From Callaeas wilsoni (taxonomy: Eukaryota > Chordata > Aves > Passeriformes > Callaeidae): DNA of 64,000 nt. Within the stretch, counting starts at the first letter, position 1. Every line of letters begins with the position of its first letter. This document shows, piece after piece, positions 14,104 to 25,620 of the stretch. The notes beneath the pieces are model-generated. The model was not told where the DNA came from. It did no database searches and saw nothing but the letters and a program-made list of their open reading frames with translations. Location: assembly GCA_013398955.1 (NCBI GenBank), contig VWPU01004574.1, positions 1-64,000 on the forward strand, read 5' to 3'. Made by a program: the position numbers and the translations under genes.

Positions 14104-14185
14104 GGCGACTATGATGTGGTTATTAATGACTACGAAAAAGCCAAGTCCCTCTTTGGAAAGACAGAGGTTCAAGTGTTCAAAAAAT
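14104..14185 (+). CDS. EXOC2: EXOC2 window exon 3
   Basis: 82 bp. It starts in phase 0 with [20 protein letters not shown] and continues EVQVFKK, ending with the T of a split Tyr codon. Acceptor TTTTTAAG, donor AAT|GTAAGA. This is a highly conserved helix-turn segment of the Sec5 domain and the clearest single family signature in the window. Confidence 0.98.
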
Positions 14186-14688
14186 GTAAGATATGGGTTC
14201 TGTTATTTAATGGTTTGGGGGTTTTTTTAACTTAAAGGCTAAAAAGCAGCTAGGAGACCAAAGAGCTTTATGTGGGTTTGATACGGATTTTCATCCATAC
14301 AAATTATGGATTTATAGGAGCCAATTACTCTAGGCAATATTTCTGGCAAGTTTTCTGAGTGAGGTATATATACTACAAAATGTGAGATCACAGCCAATTT
14401 TATTTATTTATTCAGACTTGGTATTACTGGACATAAAAAAAGATTGCAGTAATTAAAATGTGACTGAGTATCTTTCTCACATATTGTTGGAAAGACTTGA
14501 AAGTCTAATTCTCTAGTTTTGTAAAACTGTCATGTGTAGTATTTTCAGATGTGGCTTGTTATAAAATTATTTATATTCATTTCCACATTAACTCCAGAAG
14601 TGTCTGATACCCTAGGAAAATAACGTAATTTTCAGTTCGTAACACTGCTGAAGGACACATTGAATTTATTCCTGCTCCCTATTCCTAG
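14186..14688 (+). other. EXOC2: Intron 3 of window (503 bp)
   Basis: Donor GTAAGA, acceptor CCTATTCCTAG. AT-rich, with nothing recognisable inside. Confidence 0.92.
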
Positions 14689-14791
14689 ATTATGCTGAAG
14701 TTGAAACCAGAATTGAAGCTTTACGAGAACTTTTGTTGGATAAGCTGCTTGAAACTCCGTCAACATTGCATGATCAGAAACGTTATATAAG
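14689..14791 (+). CDS. EXOC2: EXOC2 window exon 4
   Basis: 103 bp. AT completes Tyr, then [20 protein letters not shown] and [13 protein letters not shown], ending with AG of a split Arg codon. Donor AAG|GTAATC. The Leu/Glu-rich amphipathic pattern fits the predicted helices of this part of Sec5. Confidence 0.97.
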
Positions 14792-15954
14792 GTAATCATT
14801 TGCCTAGTGGCTTCATCAGACATACAATGTTAGCTGTATATTTAAATGTTTCCTAAATAGGGTAGTGACTAGTTTTACTATGGTTTAAATACGGATTTTA
14901 AAGCTGTAAGTATTTTGAGACTTCATGATTATGTAAATAATGGCAGTGGAATGGTACTGAATTGTTTATTGAATCACTGAAAAAGTGTTCTTGAATGAGA
15001 ACAATTTAATGAAACATAATTGAGATTTGAATTTAATTTTTTTAAATCTTTAAGACATGTTGAGATGCTGTTGTTTTCTCTAAACTGACATATTGCAAGC
15101 TAGGTTTGAAATGATCACTCCTAGTTTGCATACCTCAAAATAGATTCCTTATTAACTTCTCTTACACTTCAGCTTGACTTGATGTTGAAATGGAATCATC
15201 CTGAGTCAGATAACAGGGAGGCTTTAATCCAGGCTGTTCTGTTTGAAAGTGCTATTGGCTCTTTTACTGCTCGGGCTAAACAATGAAGTTCCTTTGTATT
15301 TCATGAACATGAACCATTTCCCCAGTTTTCATTAACGTTTATAGATACTCTCTTTTTCACAAAGCTGATGTCTGTCGTAGGGCTGCTGAGATGAGCTGAT
15401 GTAGACTTTAACCTTTCAGTCCTTGGTGCCAAACTTTAGAGTGCTCTGGAACATTTGATGGCTTTGTTTAGAAAACTTCTGAAGTTTGGGTGCTGCCAGG
15501 GCTCCTAGCGTGTCTTGACAATCTCAGTGTTTTTATCAGCTGTCTTAAAAGAAGCAGACCAAATGTGCTGTGTGGGAAGCATTTGTAAAATTCAGACACC
15601 TGCACGAGGTCTTGAGTGTTTCGTGTGTGCACCAGACCCAGTCACGCAGGCCCAAGTGCAGTGTTGGTGTCTTAGATCCCTTTGCGTCGTGTGAGTTTAT
15701 GAGTAGAGTGACCTGTGTGCATTTATGTAGAGTGCTTCTCATTCTTCTGGATGCTACGGAAATATTGCCTATTAATTGGAATTGCTTTTTGAGATGGATA
15801 GTTAAGTGTTTTGTGTCTGTGAAGGCAGCACTGGCTATTCCTTTTCTCTGTGACACTTGAAAACTTTAAAGAGCAGCTGCTTAACCTAAGCCAGGTCTTA
15901 GGACCTTTTCTAAGGATTCTTTGAAAGACTCATAGTTGTACATGTGCTTGATTC

Positions 15955-16065
15955 TGGCTTTTTGTTTGGAGTTTTTGTGGGTTTTTTTGGTTGGCTATGT
16001 TTTATTTTTCTTGCTTGAGTTTTGGGGGTTGGTTGTTTTGGTTGGTTGTTTTTAAGGTGGTTTGT
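15955..16065. repeat. GT-rich low-complexity tract
   Basis: G/T-only stretches built from TTGG, TTTTG and GGTT units, with no fixed period. Similar tracts are common in bird introns. Confidence 0.6.
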
Positions 16066-17247
16066 TTTCTAGCCCCTTGCCTTGAACTATTGAATCTTTA
16101 AAAATACCCCAGCCTATGTTAAAGCAAACTGTGTTAATGTAACCAAATGTATTCCACATGTAGAAAGTATAATAAAGAAGAGCAGGGAGTGCATGAATGT
16201 GGAATAATTTAGTTCTAATGAATCAACAGAATCCCAGCCTACAAAATTGTTTAATTAGTTTCACTACTCTAAATATACATGGGTATATTAGTGTAGATTT
16301 TCTAAAGGCAAGGTGTGAAGTAAATTTTCTTCAGAGGACTTCAACAAAAATGAAATTTACAGAATCCAAATTGTAAAATAATTTGCATAAACCCTGCTAT
16401 TTTTATGAATTTTTTTTCTTCCTTGATATAGTTGTTTTGTATGTCTCTGAAGTTGAAGGCTGACCAAGACCTAAAGTACTGTAGTTTTCTCCTTCAGATA
16501 TTTAATGTTTATAATTAGGCTTCAATTCATATTTTCCTCTCAGTGTATTAGGGTATTTACATCGTTAATTATTTTATACTGTTCAGAAATAGTTTACCAT
16601 AGCACTTAGCAGCCAAGTAGATGTATGTATTTCAAGACCAGTGGTAATTTTTTTTTGTTTTGTTCCTAAGAAAAGACCAAAGTCCCCCATAGTACTGACA
16701 AGGACTTGAGCTCATAATTTATAAATGTCACCCTGTCAAAATGGTTAGCTATGTAATTTTCTCATCCATACAACCAGTCCTACTTTGACAGTTTATTTTT
16801 TGTTCAAGTGCTGCAGACATTTGCCAAAGAAGACAGAATTCAACACAGTCCTAATTAACGTTAGGTATTACTGTAGTAAAACAGCTTTTGTGAGGGAGTT
16901 AAACATTCCCTGCACTGCTTAAGATAATATATCAGTATAGTTCACCTTAAGCATCTTGGATTTTTTTAATCTGTCCCGAGTCTCATCAATGCAGAATATA
17001 AAAGGGTGCCCTTAAACAGAGCAGCTACCACTTTTTGAAAATAGTGTCTTGAAAGTTCTGTTGTCAGATAGTCTTGAATGCCATACACGAGACTGCATTC
17101 CTTTTGTGCTCTCTTCGAAATCACAACAGCTGGCTTCTAATACTCCTCTCTCCCTAAAGACAGACAGTGTTTTGTTTCTGGAAATTAGAAGCCCCAATCC
17201 TTTTTGTTATCTCTCTCCTCTCTTTTATTTTCAGACTATGTGTGGAT

Positions 17248-17290
17248 AAAAAAACCACCAGACCAAAACAAACAAACAAAAAAAACAACT
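17248..17290. repeat. A/C-rich low-complexity patch
   Basis: A run of A with interspersed CC, then CAAA units and an eight-A run. It resembles an old poly(A)-like or simple-repeat remnant, but no element body is recognisable next to it. Confidence 0.5.
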
Positions 17291-17790
17291 CAGGAGCTTG
17301 ATTTACATATGTTTGTGCATGCATATGCTAAAATTAATAAGCTGCCAGAAATTAATTCTTTCTGTAATTACTTATTAAGATTACATGATGATACAATCAG
17401 GACATATACAGTAGGAAGAAAAATACCATATTTTATGTGCTTGAGATGCCATCACTGATTCTACTCAAATCTGAAGCACTAAACTGCAGCCTTACAGATA
17501 AGAGTTTGGTTTCCTGCGTACTTTACTAGAGGCACAACTGGAAATACACATTGATAGGATATTAAAGATGCATGGGGGGTTTTATTTCTATAAGTGTTTC
17601 TGATGGAATTTTGCCTCAGTAATATAAAACTTCCGTTTGCAGTGGATGTGAATGTATCTTAATACCTATTCTTGAATTTTTAAAATTATTTTAAAAAAGA
17701 AAAAGTATTTCTTAGTACATCCTTGGTCTGCTTTAATGAGGTCTTCAGCGTGTCAAGTCAGAGCTGTGATTTTTGGACTGGATTTTACAG

Positions 17791-17909
17791 ATATCTTTCT
17801 GATCTTCATGCGCCTGGGGACCCAGCTTGGCAGTGTATTGGTGCTCAACATCAGTGGATTCTGCAGCTCATGCACAACTGTAAGGAGAGCTATGTTAAAG
17901 AACAAAAAG
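17791..17909 (+). CDS. EXOC2: EXOC2 window exon 5 (GC donor)
   Basis: 119 bp. A completes the split Arg, followed by [30 protein letters not shown] and KESYVKEQK, ending with the G of a split Gly codon. Acceptor GATTTTACAG. The donor reads AAAAAG|GCAAGG, so the intron begins with GC. No GT in the vicinity would keep both homology and frame: the next exon must supply GC AAT to make Gly-Asn, as the family has at this point. This exon closes the Sec5 domain. Confidence 0.95.
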
Positions 17910-17915
17910 GCAAGG
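17910..17915 (+). promoter_or_regulatory. EXOC2: Non-canonical GC 5' splice site
   Basis: The sequence AAG|GCAAGG replaces the usual AAG|GTAAGN. GC donors are a known U2-type minority class that usually compensates with strong pairing to U1 elsewhere. Here the positions around the C match the consensus (AAG before, AAG after). Confidence 0.88.
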
Positions 17916-20900
17916 ATACTCTTTTATTTTACCTTTATAGATGTATGTATATTTGACATTTAGAAATTTGGCATTGCCTTTTATTTGATGAGTTCTAGTT
18001 TACAGAGAATATTTTTGTTTTTCCCCATCAGTTTAGATGGCTTTTTACGAAGTTGAATACTGACTCACATTTTTTCTTTATTCTGTTAGAAAAACAAAAC
18101 AGCAGTTGGAGTTTTCTTTATAACTTTTAAGCTCTTTACATGGGAAAAGCATTAAATTTCAGTCATTTATCCGTGGTTTACTGTCCTCTTGAAACATTTC
18201 TTTGAGGTCATATCAAGTTTGGATACTTCTCTGAATCTTCCGATTAGATTTCTTTGTCTCAAGATATTCCGTTAGCTTATGGATAGACAGGACATTGGGG
18301 CACAGTGGAATAATGCTTAATTCCTTGATATGTAGCGAATGATATTATGGAGTCATCTTGTTCTTTTGTTTGTGTGCAGTTTCAAAATTCAGGTTACACT
18401 GAATCTCCACAGACCTGTGAGCCGGACAAAGGGGATATTTAGGCAAAGTTATTATTAAGACCAAAATAAATACATAGTTGTATTCTGTCTTTGCCAGTGT
18501 TGCTCCTCATAAAAAAGTATAGGTATTGCCTGCAGGTGTGGCAGCAACTTAGCTACAAATTGACATGATCTATCACATTAGCCTAAGGATAAGAAGCCTT
18601 CCAGCAGGTGGAAGGCTGCTGGCCTCACATTTCTAGTAGTAAAATCTGAAAACTGGATTTTCAAATTAGGAAATAGAAGCAGTGCCTTGTTTCTCAAGAA
18701 GTCTTACAGAGTTCGCTGAGAGTTCTGAAATGAATAGGCATATTGGAATCTGGCATCCCTTGGCTTATAGCTAACTCCCATGTTTGGTGTTAGTGCGGGC
18801 ATATCCCAAGCGAAATAAGGTGTTTTATTCTGAGAAACCACAAAAGTTTTACCAAGTTGGAGCTGCTGCAGAAATGTGCTGTAAATTTTCTGCAGAGGCT
18901 TTAACTCTCTGTTGCAGAGGTTGTGACATGAGATACGGAGTTCACAGGGTGCATCCCTTGAGACAGCAGTGTCAGTAACTTTTAGCTTAAAATGTGCACA
19001 GACCATCTTTGTTCCACTACATGTCGTGAAGTGCTGTGGAACCAGTTGGAATGCCACACTCTTTTCTTGGCACCTTGGTCAAAATTCAGAACGTTTCCAA
19101 ACCCCCCCCATCTTCTTTCCTTGTCAAAACCCCTCACGAGACACTGCCACCAGCCTCACAACATTCAGTTATCAGGAGCAAAACTCACTTGTGAAAACAG
19201 CCATGGTTAATAATTCTAAGCTTCCTTCTTCTCTCACATTCAAAATTTTGTATGGCCATTTTCCAACTTTTTAGCAAGAAAAATAGAGACATGAAGATAC
19301 TTAGTAAAGCTACGTATCTTCACTTGAGACACTTGAGACTTTTTTTTTTAGTAATCTATAAAATTTTGATATGCAGGCTGCAGTGAATGAGTGGAAAATG
19401 TGTTTAAATTCCTAGATTTGTCTTGAAAAATCTCAACACATTTGGTATTTTTCTTGCAACAAAACTGCTTATCTCAGCCTTAATGTCAAAGGGGCCGTTA
19501 TGTTACAGCTTTGTTTGACTCACAGAAGAGGGAATTGAAATAACTTGAATGCCCAGAAATGCAAGTATCAGTAGTTAATATTTTGTGCGTGTATAAAAGA
19601 AATGATAACAGCTCATCGAATTCCAGTCGTTTTCTTCCAGCCTTCTATGTGGTGTTCTATTGATTATAGTTTTTTGTACTGGTTTTAAAATACTCAAGAA
19701 TCAATCCTAGCTGGTTGAATTTCTCACTTACTATCTAGTAGGACAAAGGAAAGTTGCTAAGCGTGATTTTTTCTTTCCATAGATCTTTAATTTTGGCATA
19801 CACCAGGTAGGAGACAGAAAAAAGAAATCTCAGAAGGATTGATTTTAACTGCCAAGTAGAACAATGCTCGTTGTGATTGGAGACATGGCATGCATTTTAA
19901 TCTACTTTAATAGGTGTATGCTTTTCAAACAGGGAAAGTGTGGAGTTTTACTCAGTTTGGTTGTGCAAGACTGTGGGATCTAATCAACTTAAATAAGTTA
20001 GAAATGTTATTTATATGTTCAGAAATTCATAGGCTCTTTTTAAGATAAAATAATAATACGTTTTCAAACATTTAAGTCTTCCACTTAACACATGCTTCAA
20101 AAAAAGATTTTTGTTTGTTTGTTTATCAAGCATTTGGAGGAAGAGGTGGGTCATAAGACTGGTATTCTAATGAAAAGGGCATTAAAATTTTTCTAGGTTT
20201 CCATTGTTTCTAGCAGATGGCAGTCTTCATATTATTAATGCTGGAACAAGCAGACAGAAATTGTAGTTCCACCTTGAGCATACCAGCTATTTCTGGCTAT
20301 TCTTACCTTAATTCTTTTGCCAACTAAATCTGTGGGTTCAAACTGATTGAGTCAAAACTTTTCAGCGTAGTAAACTTAAACCTCAGTAGCAGATTGAATC
20401 TATTTTTACATTTCTGCAAAATCTTTTGCCTTTCAGCTGAGCTTGTGCCAAAGCATTTTGCTGCTGTTTTATTCGTTTTGAAAGGAGAACTGTGTTCTGA
20501 GTCATTACACATGACTTTTACTACTTGAAATTGATTTGGAATTAGACAAAGTCTCTGCTTTTCTTACCTGGGTAAGGTTGGGGTTTTTTTAACCATTAAA
20601 CATTCTGGAGAGGATTTTTGCAGCTGATTGTCAAACTGCAAATATTCTCAAAGATTTTATTTGTTGGCCATGATGTATTCAGGAAGGAAAGGTTAACACT
20701 GCAGTTATTTGCTAAACAAGCTAAAACACAATCCTAAGTGAATTCTAAGGAGAACTTACTCCAAATTTAGTCACTAGTAGAAGTCAACAGTGTATTATAT
20801 GGGACAAAATTGTTCCAGTTGTCTCTACAACTAGAAGGTTGACCCATTAGTCATTACAATTGAAATAATTTCGTTTTCTTGTAGAAATAGCATCTTCTCC

Positions 20901-23900
20901 TATCGTCTGTAAGAGGTTGTGACGTAGCTCATCCAGGCCAATAATAATGGCAGTCAGGAAAAATCCCCAATACTGACAAGAAGTCTTGTTTTCTACATCC
21001 TCTCTAGGGTCTTCTTCTGATGATTGCCCTCTTGTTAATAGCTGCGCTTCCAAGGGCCTCTAAATTGGAGGAGAAGAGTGAGCTAATTTAGATGCCAAAG
21101 TATTGGAAGGTGCTATCAGGAATTCATGTAATAGAGATATATTTAAATACATGTTTGTTTTAGGTTGATATCTAAGTATGTATTTTTGATCTAAGTGTGA
21201 ATCCTTCAGTACTATCACAAGAACTTTCTTTTAAAAAACCTCTAGGCTTGTATATAACCAGAGATGAACTCCATTTTTGTAAGAAATACTCAGCAATTGG
21301 AATGATGTCCTAGATGTGCAAAGTATCATTTAGTAACATAGCATGGTGCAGTCTCTGATGCAACCTGAAAGAAGAAACCATGGCAAATTTACAGGATTGT
21401 AATTATCTTGGAGATGTTTCTCAGAATTTATTTCAGGGGTCAGCAGAAATCCTGTGTGTTTTCAATACTGTCTGTTTCTAGTTAATCCAACTTCTGTTAA
21501 TATTATTTCCAAAAACTGAAAGCGTATATCAAGCTGTGCTAAACTTTGTCAAATAATTCGGCATTGTGACTTAAAAAGCTGAGAACTGCCAACATCAAAT
21601 TGTTTAATTGAATCTTTCTTTTGATTTTAGTAGACATTAGTCATAATGGATGCCGTAATCTGATCGTTAGTTAATTGGTTGCATTTATTTCAATGTGTAC
21701 AATTAGGATGGGGAATTCTCTCAAGTCCTGTGCGTGAAGTACTTCACAGCAGCATTTTAGAGTGTATTATTTCCCTCAAGGAATAACTCTGTGCTTGTAT
21801 GGATGTAGTGTTTTCCCTCAGTCTAAACAACCTTGTTGGTTTGCTGATTAATCTTGCATTATGTAGATTAATGTTTCATGATGTGCTGTTGTTACTCACC
21901 CATCATTGCCTTTAGCCTATCTATTTCTTGCTATAGCAGACCTTCCTCATTTATGAGGCAAAAAAAATGCAGACATGTGATGTTCTTATTATGAGAAACT
22001 GTTTGACTCCAAGGCCACATGTTTTAAGGAGTGAGTGAAAGTGCAGATAAGACAGCAGATCAGAATTTCTCCTGCGCTGAAGTACGAGTAGCCAGGACAA
22101 AGAGACCAAACAGCATAGCCAAAGGCATAGTAAGGCAGTACAGGGGATACCCAAATCATAAGGCTCCCATGCTCCTGTCCTTTTATTAAGCTGTTTTCCT
22201 GCTTCTCTGATGGTCAGATTCTTTCATTAAAGGTGCAGCTGTAGATGTGGGATCCATGTGCAACTGGCTGGAGCTGTAGCTCTGCTTATGTAGCAGTGCT
22301 TGAGACTATATGGATTTATTGCATGAAATAGAAAACTTAAAATGCTGTCTGCCTTACTCACAGAATAGGCAGTTGTGCTCTTTTATTGTTTTTGAAACTT
22401 TTTTACGGTTATGAAGTTTTCCTGAAGCATAGTTGAATTAGCATTATCTATCTGGTCGTATCCCACTGTTTTTGTCCACTGGGAGGACCTGAAGTAGGTA
22501 AAGCCAGTTTGCTGCTGTTACTTAGTATGTAGATACGTTAAAGAGAAGGAGATGCTTGAGACAGAAAAAAATGGAAAGAGTGTTTTTTCAAGCCATGAGT
22601 ATAAAGGTTACCATGGAAGAGCATATGCTCACTCAAAACAGTATTTATTAGATCTCTAGTAAGAAATATTTGAATGGTAAACTGAATTGTGCTGGTACTT
22701 TTTGCCTTGTATTGGCTAAAGCCCGAATCACTGCTTTTGACCTTTGATCTTATGATTTGTAGCCACCTAGAGACTTTCAGTTCCGGTACCTGGATACTAA
22801 ATGGTTTCCTCCAGTTAAGATTTTACATATTTTTAAATTGTAATTGTACTTGGCAATTCCTCTATTATTAAAGCATAATTGTAGTTTTTCACTATGGTTT
22901 ATGCTTCCCAGATTTGTTGGAGTGCAGGAAACATGGAGAACATAATGACATAAAATGACATGAAAATAAATGTAAATAAATGAGGTTTAGTTTAAAATTT
23001 GCCTGAGGCACTGGGCAGATAGCCAAAAGGAGTTAAGCAATGGGATTTTTAATGCAAGTATCAGGGATAGAGAGGTTAAGACTGTTTTCTGTGTGGCCAG
23101 TGGTTATTTGCTTAGACTTTAATAGTGGCTTAGTAGGTTTCATGATCCTTTGAACTAAAATGGGTAGGGACTCCCATCCAGTTATTGTCAAACTGTCTGA
23201 GAAAGTCTTAATTTCTTAATAGGTTGTTGCAAATTTTGTCAAGTCTCACTCCTACAAATTCTTATTAAAACCATTTTTGCCAATACCTTTGATGGTGATT
23301 CTTTGAGTAACCTAAATCTCTCATCTGTGATGCAAATCTTTGAGATATTATGTAATGTTATTGCAAATAAGCTACCTGTTAATAGTTAACCTGATTAAAA
23401 ACTAAAGCTGTAAATGGCAACACTGACATGGTTGTAGTGTGGTCTTTTTGCTGCCCTTTGGCTTGCAAAATATATAATATACAACCTATTAAATTTCCTA
23501 ATGTGGACCCAGCTCTTCAAACAGGAGTATGCTAGTACAGTCACTGTGATTTTATATTTTTTATTATTGTTGTTATTATTATTTTAGTTCTTATTCCTGG
23601 AAAATGTACCATTTTTGCAGCACTGAGTATGATGCACAGCTCTCTAGATATTGTAAAAAACTGTGCAAGGTTTTTCTGTGCCAGAGTAACAGCAGTTGTA
23701 CTTAGTGTGAAAGAGAGAAATGGATGCTTAGACCATGTTGCTCTTTCTTCTGTGCCACACTGAGATTCTATTCACCTTGCAATGAATGATCCATCTTTGT
23801 TAGATCAGACAGGCCGGCAAGGCTTGTGTCAAAAGGGCCTTTTCAATTTGTTATCCTAGCAGCTGGTTCTCTTCCATCGCCTTTGCTTACTGTACATCTG

Positions 23901-24839
23901 GAAGAAGAATTCTTGCAGCTGGGAGCCATTTCATGTCTAAACCACATCCCCCGTCCATAGCAGAAATACCCTTTTGACAGCAGATGTCAAGCAAACCCTT
24001 AATGGGTTATTAATTTAAATGTAAAAAAAAAAGTGAGAGAGAAAATAAAAATCGATCAGTACAAAAATTGATAGCAGATTCATTTTCCTCTTTTACTACC
24101 TGTATATGTAACTTTACTGTAATTCAGAAATTTTAGTAGATTCCAGCATGTTCAGAAGCTCAGGGGGCATTCTTATTCTATGTAATACTTTAAAGAATAT
24201 TAAAGTACTGTAAAGAGAGTAACTATTGGGATTAAAATCAACACAGGTAGCTTACAATCAAAATTTTAACAAGTTAGTATGAATGAAGATAGAGTGAAAC
24301 TCTTCAGTGGCCGGAATTTTACCTTTATGTCTGCTCCAATCTTTAGTACGTTTTCAGGCAATTGAGTTAAAGTGAGTTTTTCCAAAAGTGCTGATGATCC
24401 TAATGTCTGCTGGAGCTAGTAAAATGAAGTAATTTTTATTTATGTGCTGAACTTGCATGCTTGGCTCTTGTTTCAGAATTTTTTGGCCTGAAGGGCTGAC
24501 AATAAGGCATATCCTTAGGTTTTGAAATAATTAGAACACCACTAGAATAGACCCGTTACCCTTTTTCTACTAAACTCAAAAATAGTTTCGTTATAAATAC
24601 TTTTACGATAAAGAAGACTAATCTTAAGATTTAAGAAAGCATTCTTTTTTAAATATCTCCCAAAAAGATTTTTTCTATCAATTTTAATCTTCCATGCTCA
24701 TCTCTTTTCTAGAAAAATAACCCATTTTCTTCTTGATCACTCTAAATTATAAGGTTAGAAAGAAAAAGTACTTAAGAAAAAGAATAAAACGTAGTTATTC
24801 ATCTTCTGAGCAGGTTAATTTTTCAGTAATTTCTCCTGC

Positions 24840-25620
24840 TCGCCTGATTTCTTGCCTAGACCAATTGAAATTCTCGATGCGGTGTCCTTGAAAGGAATCT
24901 TATCCTGGTTGTGTCGGAGCGGGCTCCAGGCACAGTGTGTTTGGTCAACAAGCAACAGTGGGTGGTCAGGCTGTAGCACAGGACAGGGGCCCGCTGTGCA
25001 CAGGAAAAAATGTTCAAAGGTGTTTAAGGCTGGTAAGGAAGTCTGCCGCCCTTCAGAGAGTCAGGAGGCTATAGATCAGCCTTCCTTCGCTATTGTAGCC
25101 TGTGAGAAAATTCACTGTGAGATACATAATGGATGAGAAGAGAAAACACAGTAGCTGTATTCACCTGGTTGCACATCTTGTAGGGTCTTTTTTTTTTTAA
25201 ATTAATCTTGCTCATATACATGATGTATATTTTGTGTGTACATGTACGTGTTGCTTATGAGCAAGTCTGTGTAATGACTGACAGTTGACTTAACGTGGAA
25301 AATCTCACTGAAAAATTACTAAGTCTAAGGTTGGTCACTTGTTAACAATTTCTTTTGTCACTGCAGGAAGTACTGGCACTATATTGATCCCCTGATCGCC
25401 AGCAGCTTTTGTAAAAATCTTTACTGGAAGTCGTGTAATTGATGCACCGGGCTGGCAGAATTGCAGAGTGGCTGAGGCTGGGTTATCGAGGGAGGCAAGA
25501 GATGTGTGACTCCCGCAAGAAACCTCCGCCTGCCAGACCTCAGAGGGGGAAAAAACCCAGGCAGTTGTGGAGCTATGGATATTGCAGAACAATTTTTGCA
25601 CTCAGTTTGGTAATCGTTTA
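24840..25620. other. GC-richer unexplained island in intron 5
   Basis: Two sub-blocks, about 24840..25110 and 25365..25605, are visibly richer in G, C and CpG than their AT-rich surroundings. Splice-like signals flank each one: TTGCCTAG before 24860 with GTAAGG at 25033, and TTTTGTCACTGCAG before 25367 with GTAATC at 25610. Read in the EXOC2 frame, both meet early stops. I recognise no protein or repeat family in it. Confidence 0.4.

Larger units (their letters stand above)
14792..17790 (+). other. EXOC2: Intron 4 of window (2999 bp)
   Basis: Donor GTAATC, acceptor CTGGATTTTACAG. It contains a GT-rich low-complexity patch (15955..16065) and an A/C-rich patch with CAAA units (17248..17290). 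The overlapping open frames near 15545..15860 on both strands match no family I recognise. Confidence 0.9.

Noticed and set aside
17736..17963. Alternative frame over exon 5
   Set aside because: Overlaps the true exon in another frame; only the frame starting [10 protein letters not shown] matches EXOC2.
25440..25530. tRNA-like look of a GCAGAGTGGCTGAG stretch
   Set aside because: No acceptor stem, anticodon arm or A/B box set could be folded around it.
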